A stretch of 64,000 bases of DNA from an uncultured Candidatus Saccharibacteria bacterium. Its GTDB lineage: Bacteria > Patescibacteriota > Saccharimonadia > Saccharimonadales > Saccharimonadaceae. Below the pieces are notes generated by a model. That model worked only from the letters and a program-made list of their open reading frames with translations, had not been told where the DNA came from and made no database searches. The position numbers were made by a program, and so were the translations under genes. Shown piece by piece: positions 8,149 to 15,826 of this stretch (position 1 is the stretch's first letter; each line of letters starts with the position of its first letter). Location: contig CALHZK010000005.1 of assembly GCA_938040655.1 (NCBI GenBank), positions 1 through 64,000 of the forward strand, in the 5' to 3' direction.

Positions 8149-9713
8149 GATATATTGTCCTTTCTGTCATCAATAAATGCTGCCCACTGGCGAATTTTAC
8201 GCAAAATCGTTTTCAGCGGCAGTTCGATCAACATATCTAGCACCATCGAAACGATATTGACTTGAGCGTATTTATCGCTCATCCACCGGCCGGCCACCAC
8301 AAACGGCAGATACAAAGTATCGCGAACAAATGTGAAACCATTGCTGGCGCTGCGGACAATCTCTAGATCGCGAATCAGCCGGCTCAAACGGAATCCCAAG
8401 AAACTCGCCGCCGAGAAAAACACAAAGAAAATCGCAATATGCACTGCCGAAAAACCAATTAGCGTTAATAGCCAAGTCGTTAGCGCAAACACTGCCAGAC
8501 TTACTACGCCATACATGATCGAAAACATAGGGCCATACGTCGGCCCAGAGAGACGCCTTCGTACTAATGTCGCATCATCATCTCCATAAATCATTTGATC
8601 AGCACGTTTAATCAAAGCCTCGGTGTTAGCATACCCTGGCACTTTCAACGTCAAGCGCAGTAGCACCATATACACCGGTGGGAAAAATAAATTAATCATC
8701 AAAACTAACCATTCGATCTGGCCATGCACCCACAGATCATACGGCACCTCAATGGCAATACCTATCAAAAACTTAGTAATCACCAAAAAAATCACGCTGC
8801 GCAAAATCGCCCGATTGATTCGCGACATGATACTAGAATATTCGCGATTAACTTGGTGCTCAAATTCGTCGAGAAACACTTCGCGTTTTTGCAATAGTTT
8901 CGGAAAGTCATCCTGCGTTTCTATCATGTGGCGAATAATCCGCAGCGGCGCACCTTGCCTATCGACAATCCGATGCAACTCATCGACAGCAGCACCACGC
9001 AGCATTTTATCAATCTTTTGGTTGAAGGCTACAAAATTATCAAGCCGATCAACTGTCACACCATAACGAGTCAACAAACCAGCTCGCACCGTCGCCACGT
9101 CGCTTTTCATTAGCGACTGTTGGATAGCCACATATAACACCGCTCCATATTCGTCAGCCGAAGTCGATCGCAGCGCCGCTCGAGGAATCGCCGACTCAAA
9201 ATATTCATACGCAAAATTGATAAAAGCGTGGTCATTAGCATGATCAACCAGAACATTTGCTACCAATACCGATAGTGTCTCTAAGACCCAAGCCGACGAA
9301 CGGTCTAAATTAATAGTACGATTAGCTATCAATTTTTCATATGCCGCATAATGTGCCACTGCCAGCTTTGAAATTTCTTTGATTTGGTCGCGCGAAACGC
9401 TGTCGTTAGGCAGATATCCCGCAAAAGTCAACTCTACAACCAGTTCTTCGCCGCTTTTACGCACCAATACTTCATCGCGCACGATAAACGATTGTTTGAA
9501 AAAGCGACGGATAGCGTTCTGCAGGAGTAAGTGCTCCTCGGTATTCTCGGCAGCATTGCGCAATTGCTCGTAAGCTGCAGTTAGCATGCCGCCAGCGCCT
9601 ACAACGTTGACTTTATCAGCCTTGCCAAGCGTACGCTGGAGTTCATCAGATTGTTGCTGCGCATAGATAGTACCTGCCTGTAGATGGGCGCCAACTTTGT
9701 TTAACTCTGGCAT
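8145..9713 (-). CDS. multi-pass membrane protein of unknown function
   Basis: With the start at ATG 9711-9713 the protein has 522 residues: a long soluble N-terminal region of about 290 residues with helical character, then several hydrophobic segments in the second half (for example SVIFLVITKFLIGIAIEV, then segments around SIMYGVVSLAVFALTTWLL and IAIFFVFFSAASFLGF), and a basic C-terminus. I do not recognise the family. It overlaps folD by four bases. Although the frame is open further upstream from a TTG at 9752, a good promoter occupies 9724-9752 and would put the first transcribed base just before ATG 9713, which decides the start. It is the innermost gene of the left mirror arm and has no right-arm copy. 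Confidence 0.75.
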   Translation of the reverse strand: MPELNKVGAHLQAGTIYAQQQSDELQRTLGKADKVNVVGAGGMLTAAYEQLRNAAENTEEHLLLQNAIRRFFKQSFIVRDEVLVRKSGEELVVELTFAGYLPNDSVSRDQIKEISKLAVAHYAAYEKLIANRTINLDRSSAWVLETLSVLVANVLVDHANDHAFINFAYEYFESAIPRAALRSTSADEYGAVLYVAIQQSLMKSDVATVRAGLLTRYGVTVDRLDNFVAFNQKIDKMLRGAAVDELHRIVDRQGAPLRIIRHMIETQDDFPKLLQKREVFLDEFEHQVNREYSSIMSRINRAILRSVIFLVITKFLIGIAIEVPYDLWVHGQIEWLVLMINLFFPPVYMVLLRLTLKVPGYANTEALIKRADQMIYGDDDATLVRRRLSGPTYGPMFSIMYGVVSLAVFALTTWLLTLIGFSAVHIAIFFVFFSAASFLGFRLSRLIRDLEIVRSASNGFTFVRDTLYLPFVVAGRWMSDKYAQVNIVSMVLDMLIELPLKTILRKIRQWAAFIDDRKDNIS

Positions 9714-9723
9714 TATTCTGTAT

Positions 9724-9752
9724 ATTATCGTCGATTTTCGTGAAATTATCAA
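9724..9752 (-). promoter_or_regulatory. promoter of the membrane-protein/folD transcript
   Basis: On the minus strand TTGATA (9752-9747), a 17-base spacer and GATAAT (9729-9724) precede ATG 9713 by ten bases, giving a leader of only a few bases. Confidence 0.7.
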
Positions 9753-9807
9753 GCATAAGCATCATCAAACCCACTAGTCATTCATTGAGAAAATACAGAT
9801 AAGCACC

Positions 9808-9836
9808 TTTACTTTTACCTCTGTATGCACTATAAT
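9808..9836 (+). promoter_or_regulatory. promoter of tRNA-Lys
   Basis: TTTACT at 9808-9813, a 17-base spacer and a perfect TATAAT at 9831-9836 precede the tRNA by ten bases. This promoter and the divergent one at 9724-9752 bracket the centre of the mirror. Confidence 0.6.
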
Positions 9837-9846
9837 AAAATGGCAT

Positions 9847-9923
9847 GGGCCAGTAGCTCAGCTGGTTAGAGCACCTGCCTCTTAAGCAGGGTGTCGAGGG
9901 TTCGAGCCCCTCCTGGCCCTCCA
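9847..9923 (+). tRNA. tRNA-Lys (anticodon CTT)
   Basis: A 77-base cloverleaf: acceptor stem GGGCCAG/CTGGCCC, D arm with AGCTGGTTAGAGC, anticodon arm CCTGC-CTCTTAA-GCAGG giving CUU, T arm GAGGGTTCGAGCCCCTC, discriminator T and an encoded CCA. It is the first plus-strand gene after the strand switch and is followed by an intrinsic terminator at 9961-9983. Confidence 0.96.
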
Positions 9924-9960
9924 TTGGTATGCCGTGAGACACAACTGAGCTTTTGATTAT

Positions 9961-9983
9961 AGCCGCCTGATTGGCGGTTTTTT
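9961..9983 (+). terminator. intrinsic terminator after tRNA-Lys
   Basis: AGCCGCC pairs with GGCGGTT around a five-base loop (TGATT) and is followed by a run of T. Confidence 0.85.
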
Positions 9984-10009
9984 CTTGGCCCATGGTATGA
10001 TGAGATAAG

Positions 10010-10819
10010 ATGAAGATATTACAAGGATCAGAACTGGCGAGCTTTATCAAACAGCGGCAGGCCAAGCAAGTGCGTGGGTTGCGGCAAACCTGGGGTATTA
10101 TACCGCGGCTGGCGATCGTGACAGATTCGGATAGCCCAGTCATCCACCTGTATATGCGGCTCAAGCAGCGGTATGGCGACGATATCTTGATTGAGGTAGA
10201 AGTGCATCATGTCGAGACAGCGATGCTGGCTTCAACAATTAGGTCATTAAATCAGCGCTCTGACGTGCAGGGGATTATTGTACAGCTCCCGCTTCGCCAG
10301 CCTGCTATGACGGATGAGATTGTCACGTTGGTGGCGCCAGATAAGGATGTTGACGGGTTGGCTGGCGGTGGTCGGTTTGATCCGGCGACGCCGGTAGCAA
10401 TCAACTGGCTATTGACTGGCTATGGGGTCAACCTAGCGGTTGCGCATATTGCGATTGTCGGGCAAGGCCGGCTAGTCGGTGCACCGCTGGCGCGGCTATG
10501 GCGCCAGTCTGGCTTGAACGTGACAGTGTTTGAGGAGGGTGATGATCTGATGCAGCTACCACAGTATGATGTAATTGTCAGCGCCACCGGCGTGCCGGGG
10601 CTGATCAAGACAGAGATGGTTCGGCCTGGTGCTGTGGTGGTCGATGCCGGTACTGCCTCGGAGGGGGGCAAAATCGTCGGCGATGTGGCGGCCGCAGTTC
10701 GTCAACGATCAGATATCAGTATCACCCCAGAAAAAGGCGGGGTAGGCCCACTGACAATCAGTGCATTATTTGATAATCTCATCACGGCGTGTTTGCGCCA
10801 CGCTGGACAGCTGACTTAG
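10010..10819 (+). CDS. folD: bifunctional methylenetetrahydrofolate dehydrogenase/cyclohydrolase, right copy
   Basis: This is a second FolD (269 residues). It keeps the Tyr/Lys segment (LYMRLKQRYGDD), QLPLRQP, APDKDVDG, the Rossmann-type IVGQGRLVGAPL and the C-terminal EKGGVGPLT. A TATGAT box at 9996-10001 ends eight bases before ATG 10010, so the mRNA is nearly leaderless. Its end overlaps the receiver gene on the other strand by 38 bases, while the left-arm pair is separated by 12 bases. Having two folD genes in a genome this compact is unexpected; one copy may have specialised, or the two may come from different genomes joined in assembly. Confidence 0.95.
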   Translation: MKILQGSELASFIKQRQAKQVRGLRQTWGIIPRLAIVTDSDSPVIHLYMRLKQRYGDDILIEVEVHHVETAMLASTIRSLNQRSDVQGIIVQLPLRQPAMTDEIVTLVAPDKDVDGLAGGGRFDPATPVAINWLLTGYGVNLAVAHIAIVGQGRLVGAPLARLWRQSGLNVTVFEEGDDLMQLPQYDVIVSATGVPGLIKTEMVRPGAVVVDAGTASEGGKIVGDVAAAVRQRSDISITPEKGGVGPLTISALFDNLITACLRHAGQLT

Positions 10820-11201
10820 GTAGTGTGCGGGCAGTGTTCGCGATGGCTGACTTGACCTGATCGACCACTTGCCGGGGAGTCATATTGGCCTTGACGATAT
10901 AGCTGTGGATAGCGAGTGATTGTAGGTCGGCGGGAGCTTCTTCTTGGCCGAGGTTGGTGAGGACGATGACCGGTGTTTGAGCACTAGCGGGCTGGCTGCG
11001 AATCTGCCGGAGTGCTTCGACGCCATTGACTTCTGGCATCTGCAGATCAAGCAATATGGCGTCAGGTTGGAACTGCTTCACTAGCGCAATGCCGACCGCA
11101 CCATTACCCGCTAGTCGGACATCAAATCCGTCAGCCTCAAATTTCATCCGGTACATTTGGCTGATTGTCGGATCATCTTCAATAATTGCGATTTTAACCA
11201 T
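10782..11201 (-). CDS. single-domain response regulator (receiver only), right copy
   Basis: This is a receiver domain with the acidic IIEDD at the N-terminus, the phospho-accepting Asp in LLDLQMP, Thr in VLTNLG and Lys in YIVKAN, plus about 18 extra residues at the C-terminus compared with the left copy, which account for its overlap with folD. The first ATG is at 11207, but a TACAAT box occupies 11208-11213, so transcription should start near 11201, where the second ATG (MVKIAIIEDD) lies; that start is chosen. It is divergent from the kinase at 11239, with both promoters packed into about 40 bases. No output domain is present. Confidence 0.92.
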   Translation of the reverse strand: MVKIAIIEDDPTISQMYRMKFEADGFDVRLAGNGAVGIALVKQFQPDAILLDLQMPEVNGVEALRQIRSQPASAQTPVIVLTNLGQEEAPADLQSLAIHSYIVKANMTPRQVVDQVKSAIANTARTLPKSAVQRGANTP

Positions 11202-11238
11202 AACCATATTGTAGCAGATAATGCTATACTGATGATAT

Positions 11239-12513
11239 ATGGTTATGGCTGGTCGATCATTCCCTCGCCTGATGACACGGCGGCATCATGATTTTTTTAT
11301 GCAGCTAGGCCAGCTGCTTGTACGGACCACGCATCTTACTATATTGATGCGGCGGCTCGTCCGCTTTCTTGCTGATGAGTTCGCCAGGCAGCAGGTCATC
11401 TGTGCGGTGCGCCAGGGTGATGAGTTTTTGATAGTTGGCATACAGGATACCGCCTGGCTGCGGCAGGCTGATCTTTGCCGGTTTGCTAGAGATCATTATC
11501 GACAGGCTGACAGGGGTAAGCCGATTATCGTCAGTCAGATCGCTTCGTCCGACATGATGCACCTCTTACAGGCGCACGCTATTCTGATAGTTTTGCCACT
11601 CTTCCTTCAGGAAGAGTGTGTCGGCTACGTGCTCCTTGGTGAGCAGCCGGGGCGTCTGCGGCCACACGAACTCCGACTACTTGAGCGAGCGAGCAGTGAG
11701 CTGGCGATTGCGCTGAGAAACGCCGTATCAATGCAGCAGATTCAACAGCTCAACGATGCGCTGCAGCAGCGGATCAGCGATGCCACAAAGGAGCTACGGA
11801 TTAGCAACCGACAACTACAGCGACTGGATGCAGCCAAAAATGAATTTATTTCGATGGCGTCGCACCAATTGCGCACACCGCTGACCAGTATAAAAGGCTA
11901 TCTCGATATGGTTCTCGAGGGCGATGCTGGGGCGCTGACAGCAGCGCAGCGGCAGATGCTCTCTGAGGCTTTTTTGTCGAGTGAGCGCCTGGTTCAATTG
12001 ATTAATGATTTTTTGAATGTCTCACGCCTGCAAACCGGTACATTCGTGATTAACCGTCAACCGACTCAGCTAAACGGACTTGTTGATGAGGCGATCGCGC
12101 TGTTAGAGGTGGTGGCTACACAGCATCACGTAGAGCTACGCCGGCGTATTCAGGCGCACTTACCAGAGGTATTGGCCGATCGCGACAAACTAAGCCAAGT
12201 CATTTTAAATATGATCGACAATGCAATTTATTATTCTCGCCCACAGACAGTAGTGACCATTAGCTTGCGTCAAGAGCAGGGGTATCTGGTGTTTCAGGTG
12301 GCGGATCATGGTATTGGTGTGCCGCCAGCGGAGCAGTCAAGACTGTTTCAGAAGTTCTTTCGCGCAACGAACGCCCAGCGAAAACGGCCAGATGGCACCG
12401 GTGTCGGCCTCTATCTTGCCAAAAAAGTTGTGCTCGCCCATGGCGGTACAATCATCTTTCGGACTCACGCCAAAGGTAGTGTCTTTGGTTTTCGGCTCCC
12501 GTTAGCGAAATAG
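11239..12513 (+). CDS. sensor histidine kinase with GAF-like input domain, right copy
   Basis: This 424-residue soluble kinase has the same layout as the left copy: a GAF-like sensor region (about residues 25-165), a coiled-coil linker, HisKA with the phospho-accepting His near 209 (ASHQLRTP) and HATPase_c with NMIDNAIYY, DHGIGVPP, FFRATNA and GTGVGLYLAKKV. The catalytic half is close to the left copy, while the sensor half differs much more, which would fit different signals. A TATACT box at 11225-11230 ends eight bases before ATG 11239; a second in-frame ATG lies six bases further on. Its 3' end overlaps the convergent small gene by 12 bases. Confidence 0.93.
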   Translation: MVMAGRSFPRLMTRRHHDFFMQLGQLLVRTTHLTILMRRLVRFLADEFARQQVICAVRQGDEFLIVGIQDTAWLRQADLCRFARDHYRQADRGKPIIVSQIASSDMMHLLQAHAILIVLPLFLQEECVGYVLLGEQPGRLRPHELRLLERASSELAIALRNAVSMQQIQQLNDALQQRISDATKELRISNRQLQRLDAAKNEFISMASHQLRTPLTSIKGYLDMVLEGDAGALTAAQRQMLSEAFLSSERLVQLINDFLNVSRLQTGTFVINRQPTQLNGLVDEAIALLEVVATQHHVELRRRIQAHLPEVLADRDKLSQVILNMIDNAIYYSRPQTVVTISLRQEQGYLVFQVADHGIGVPPAEQSRLFQKFFRATNAQRKRPDGTGVGLYLAKKVVLAHGGTIIFRTHAKGSVFGFRLPLAK

Positions 12514-12717
12514 GCTCAGAATCCCAGAAATAATGACGACTGCTGCCGCAAGGATCAGTAGACCAATACCGATTGTCTTGAGGAACTTACGGCGCTCATA
12601 AAGCCACTGGCGAGTCTTTGAGCGGCTGACCGCAGTCACTCGGGTGATCACCGGCCGGGTGACTGCTGCCTCAGCGCCAGTGTATTTTTTGTTTCGTTTC
12701 TTCTTTTGCTTAGCCAT
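12502..12717 (-). CDS. small basic single-pass membrane protein, unknown function
   Basis: This 71-residue protein starts with a very basic stretch (MAKQKKKRNKKY), carries a Thr/Val/Arg-rich middle and has one membrane segment near residues 48-68 (IGIGLLILAAAVVIISGIL). The start is the ATG at 12715-12717, with an AT-rich TATAAT-like sequence directly upstream. It converges on the histidine kinase and shares its last 12 bases. I do not recognise a family. It occupies the place that in the left arm is filled by the 3.2-kb secreted-protein pair. Confidence 0.7.
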   Translation of the reverse strand: MAKQKKKRNKKYTGAEAAVTRPVITRVTAVSRSKTRQWLYERRKFLKTIGIGLLILAAAVVIISGILSLFR

Positions 12718-12784
12718 GTATTTATTATAGCATCAAACACATTAGACAGATGCAGCATAATTTGCTACAATACGCCCCAGTTGT

Positions 12785-12859
12785 GGCCTTATCGTCTAAC
12801 GGTTAGGACACCAGGTTTTCATCCTGGCAATCCGGGTTCGATTCCCGGTAAGGTCACCA
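12785..12859 (+). tRNA. tRNA-Glu (anticodon TTC), right copy
   Basis: It matches the gene at 2212-2286 in all 75 bases, including the encoded CCA; only one or two flanking bases are shared beyond the gene itself. It is followed by an intrinsic terminator at 12901-12923. Confidence 0.97.
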
Positions 12860-12900
12860 AGGTAGTTACTGATCGCTGGAGTAGAGCAGGAATCTCGGCA

Positions 12901-12923
12901 ATCACCCGTCTGGGTGATTTTTT
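12901..12923 (+). terminator. intrinsic terminator after tRNA-Glu
   Basis: ATCACCC pairs with GGGTGAT around GTCT and is followed by six T. Confidence 0.88.
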
Positions 12924-13114
12924 ATATTCAGATGTATGGTGAGGTCTGCGCTAAATTATCATATTAAAATTACGTCACGATGAGACCCTGCCGGATAAAC
13001 TTCTTGTGGCCAGAGATCTTTGAAATAAGGCTCTGCTCAGTCGGGCTGCCACAATCGATAGATTAATGTAGTATAGTTCACAACACTCTCTGGTAGAATG
13101 GTGCTGAATAGTGC
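12924..13114. other. intergenic stretch before pyk, nothing recognised
   Basis: About 190 bases hold no convincing frame or RNA. They end in the pyk promoter (TATAAT at 13115-13120). The matching place in the left arm (203-2211) is ten times longer and holds several small genes. Confidence 0.5.
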
Positions 13115-13127
13115 TATAATACCAAGA

Positions 13128-14546
13128 ATGAATAACACAATTTTTAAACGTACCAAGATATTGGCGACGATTGGTCCTGCGACTATGAGTCAAGAAAAAA
13201 TTTCACAACTTATGGAGTCAGGTGTCAATGGGTTTCGTCTTAACTTTAGCCATGGTGGCTATGATGAACGCCTCGAGCAAATTAACTGGATCCGGACTGC
13301 GAGCCGCCAGCAGGGTAAGCCGGTGGCGATTTTGCAAGATCTACAAGGGCCAAAGATTCGCCTTGGCATTCTCAAAGATAATATGCTGGCAGTTAAAACC
13401 GGTGATATGCTAGTGCTTGATTCGGCGATTCAGGAGCACGATGGTAGCTTCAACCTACCGGTCCAGTACAACTTGGCAGAAAAAATGAAGGTCGGTGAGC
13501 CACTGTTTATGTTTGATGGGAAAATCCGATCGATTGTTCGCGAGATTACTGGCCCGACTGCTATCAAAGTGGAGGTTCAGAATGACGGTTTCTTGATGAG
13601 CCGTAAAGGATTGAACCTGCCAGATACTGATTTTGGCGGTGATATTTTGACTCCAAAGGACCTCGCTGATATTGAGTGGGCGTCGAGCCAGGACTTTGAC
13701 TATGTAGCGCTGAGTTTTGTGCAGTCGGCTTCTGATATTGTTGATCTGCGGCAGCGGTTGTTGAGCTTTGGCTCAGATGCCCAGATTATTGCCAAGATTG
13801 AGACAAAGTCGGCTATCTCAGAGGAAAATCTGGAAAAGATTGTTAAGTTGAGTGATGGTGTGATGGTCGCCCGTGGAGATTTGGCGGTCGAGGCAGGAGC
13901 AGAGATTGTGCCGGTGGTACAGCGGCGGATCATTGCCCTGTGTCGCAAGCACGGTAAGCTGGTCATCGTGGCGACCCAGATGATGGGTAGTATGGTTGAT
14001 AATCCTGAGCCATCGCGGGCTGAGGTGAGTGATGTCGCCAACGCTGTGATTCAGGGGGCTGATGTGGTGATGCTTTCGGATGAAACTGCCAACGGTAAAT
14101 ATCCAATCGAAACAGTCAAGGCAATGCGTAATACCATTCTGTACACTCAGGAGCATAGCAATGTGATGGCGGTCGAAAAGGATGAGGCTCGCCGGAAGAC
14201 TGACGCTATTTTGAGCTATACTGCCGCCCAGCTGGCCAAAGAAATTAATGCACGAGCTATCATCGCTGCGACGAGCACCGGAGCAACCGCTGTGCATATT
14301 GGTGCCTTTCGGCCAAATATGCCGATCATCTGCGTGACTGATAACCCAAAGACTGCTCAGAAACTGGCACTTAATTATGCATCGCGACCATACGTGCGGC
14401 CAAATAGTGTCAATGCTGCAAATCAGTTGGCAGATGAACTAAAAGCGAATGGCTACTTCGGCGATGACCCAGCAACAGTGGTGCTTGTCAGTGGTCATGG
14501 GCTTGAGCCGGGTCAGACTGACAATATCCAGGTGAGGACACTGTAG
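13128..14546 (+). CDS. pyk: pyruvate kinase, complete copy
   Basis: This 472-residue enzyme makes pyruvate and ATP from phosphoenolpyruvate. It shows the N-terminal FKRTKILATIGPAT, FRLNFSHGG, LQDLQGPKIRLG, the catalytic-lysine region IIAKIETKSA, MVARGDLAVE and the C-terminal-domain ATSTGATA. The frame is open from 13098, but a perfect TATAAT at 13115-13120 puts the transcript start just before ATG 13128 (MNNTIFKRTK), which is chosen. It leads a glycolytic block with pgk and tpiA in the same orientation, 18 and 8 bases apart. No glyceraldehyde-3-phosphate dehydrogenase gene is in the window. Confidence 0.97.
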   Translation: MNNTIFKRTKILATIGPATMSQEKISQLMESGVNGFRLNFSHGGYDERLEQINWIRTASRQQGKPVAILQDLQGPKIRLGILKDNMLAVKTGDMLVLDSAIQEHDGSFNLPVQYNLAEKMKVGEPLFMFDGKIRSIVREITGPTAIKVEVQNDGFLMSRKGLNLPDTDFGGDILTPKDLADIEWASSQDFDYVALSFVQSASDIVDLRQRLLSFGSDAQIIAKIETKSAISEENLEKIVKLSDGVMVARGDLAVEAGAEIVPVVQRRIIALCRKHGKLVIVATQMMGSMVDNPEPSRAEVSDVANAVIQGADVVMLSDETANGKYPIETVKAMRNTILYTQEHSNVMAVEKDEARRKTDAILSYTAAQLAKEINARAIIAATSTGATAVHIGAFRPNMPIICVTDNPKTAQKLALNYASRPYVRPNSVNAANQLADELKANGYFGDDPATVVLVSGHGLEPGQTDNIQVRTL

Positions 14547-14564
14547 CGAGAGAAGGAAAAGTGG

Positions 14565-15818
14565 GTGGGCAGATTTTTTAAGCAGACAATTCATGATGTT
14601 GATATACGTCACCGGACAGTCTTGGTGCGAGTTGATTATAACGTACCTCTGACACATGATGGCCAGGTGGCGGATGATCTGCGAATTCGCGCAAGCTGGC
14701 CGACAGTTCAGTATTTATTACAACAGGGTTGTAAAGTCGTCTTGATCAGTCATCTCGGTCGACCACATGGCCGCGATGCCAGGTTGAGCCTGTCGGTAGT
14801 CGCTGAATATATTAGCCGTGTATTACACCAGCCAATTCAGTTTATCCGTGATTGTGTCGGCGATGAGGTGAGGCAGGCGGTCCGGCGGGCGCCACGAGGT
14901 AGTTTGCTTTTGCTGGAGAATCTCCGATTTTATGCGGAAGAGGAGGCGGATGACACGGTGTTTGCCCGAGCGATTGCCAAGGCGACCGAAGCAGACTACT
15001 TTGTCCAAGATGGCTTTGCGGTGGTGCACCGATCTCACGCCAGTACACATGCGATCACCTTATATATCCCGAGTCTCGCTGGCGATTTATTGCAGCGCGA
15101 ATACACGATGCTTTGGCAAGTGATGGCACGGCCGAGCCGACCATGTGTGGCGGTGATCGGTGGGGCTAAGGTGAGTGATAAAATGGCCCTCATTCGCCGG
15201 CTGATTGATCGAGCTGACACTATTTTGCTTGGCGGCGCAATGGCGACGACATTTTTGCGTCAGGATGGGCTGCCGATTGGCCGTAGTCTGGCCGAAGATG
15301 AGCCGGATAGAGTTGCCAGCATTTACGCGGCAGCCAAGCGAAAAGTTGGCCAGGTACAGTACCGCCAGTTGCTGCGCCTGCCTCGTGATGTGGCGGTCGG
15401 CGCAGACCCCCAGTCTGATGAGCTGCGGCGAGAGGTGCCGGTCGATGCGGTGGGTACTGATGAGATGATTCTTGATATCGGCGCTCAGACAATTAAGCAG
15501 TTTTCGGATATTCTGTCTCGGGCGCGCACAATTATATGGAATGGCCCATTAGGGGTAGCGACGAATCCGCAATACGCGGTCGGTTCGGCAGCGATTGCGC
15601 AGGCAATTGATGCGAATCACCAGGCCGTATCGGTGATCGGTGGTGGTGATACCGCTGAATTTATCGCCCAGTGGGCCAAGGATCAGCAGCGGCCAGCCCG
15701 GGTGACGCATATATCAACCGGTGGTGGCGCGAGTTTGGCACTGCTGTCTGGGCAGCGCCTGCCAGGTGTTGATAGCTTACTAGACGCACATGGACTGAGG
15801 TGTTACACTAAAGCATAA
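14565..15818 (+). CDS. pgk: phosphoglycerate kinase
   Basis: Phosphoglycerate kinase moves phosphate from 1,3-bisphosphoglycerate to ADP. At 417 residues it is slightly longer than the usual 390-400. The substrate-binding N-terminal domain shows LVRVDYNVPL and ISHLGRPHGR; the nucleotide-binding domain has VIGGAKVSDKMALI, WNGPLGV, GGGDTAEF and STGGGASL. The start is a GTG at 14565 with GAAGGA upstream. It sits between pyk and tpiA and is likely read from the pyk promoter. Confidence 0.97.
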   Translation: MGRFFKQTIHDVDIRHRTVLVRVDYNVPLTHDGQVADDLRIRASWPTVQYLLQQGCKVVLISHLGRPHGRDARLSLSVVAEYISRVLHQPIQFIRDCVGDEVRQAVRRAPRGSLLLLENLRFYAEEEADDTVFARAIAKATEADYFVQDGFAVVHRSHASTHAITLYIPSLAGDLLQREYTMLWQVMARPSRPCVAVIGGAKVSDKMALIRRLIDRADTILLGGAMATTFLRQDGLPIGRSLAEDEPDRVASIYAAAKRKVGQVQYRQLLRLPRDVAVGADPQSDELRREVPVDAVGTDEMILDIGAQTIKQFSDILSRARTIIWNGPLGVATNPQYAVGSAAIAQAIDANHQAVSVIGGGDTAEFIAQWAKDQQRPARVTHISTGGGASLALLSGQRLPGVDSLLDAHGLRCYTKA

Positions 15819-15826
15819 GGACTGTC

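Larger units (their letters stand above)
1..14546. other. mirror-image paralogous segment (inverted, diverged duplication or head-to-head join)
   Basis: Five gene types occur twice in mirrored order around a centre near 9.75-9.85 kb: pyk (1-202 and 13128-14546), tRNA-Glu (2212-2286 and 12785-12859), sensor histidine kinase (5616-6869 and 11239-12513), receiver (6949-7320 and 10782-11201) and folD (7333-8148 and 10010-10819). In both arms the receiver is the only member on the opposite strand. The proteins are clearly homologous but far from identical by eye, whereas the 75-base tRNA-Glu copies match base for base. Between kinase and tRNA-Glu the left arm carries 2349-5599 and the right arm only the small gene 12502-12717. 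The origin of the mirror is not decided by the sequence alone. Confidence 0.85.

Noticed and set aside
1..9846. Prophage or plasmid origin of the left arm
   Set aside because: Its genes are mostly core metabolism and signalling; no phage structural, replication or transfer genes are present.
12706..12942. 78-codon ORF over tRNA-Glu
   Set aside because: Translation of a tRNA gene and its flanks.
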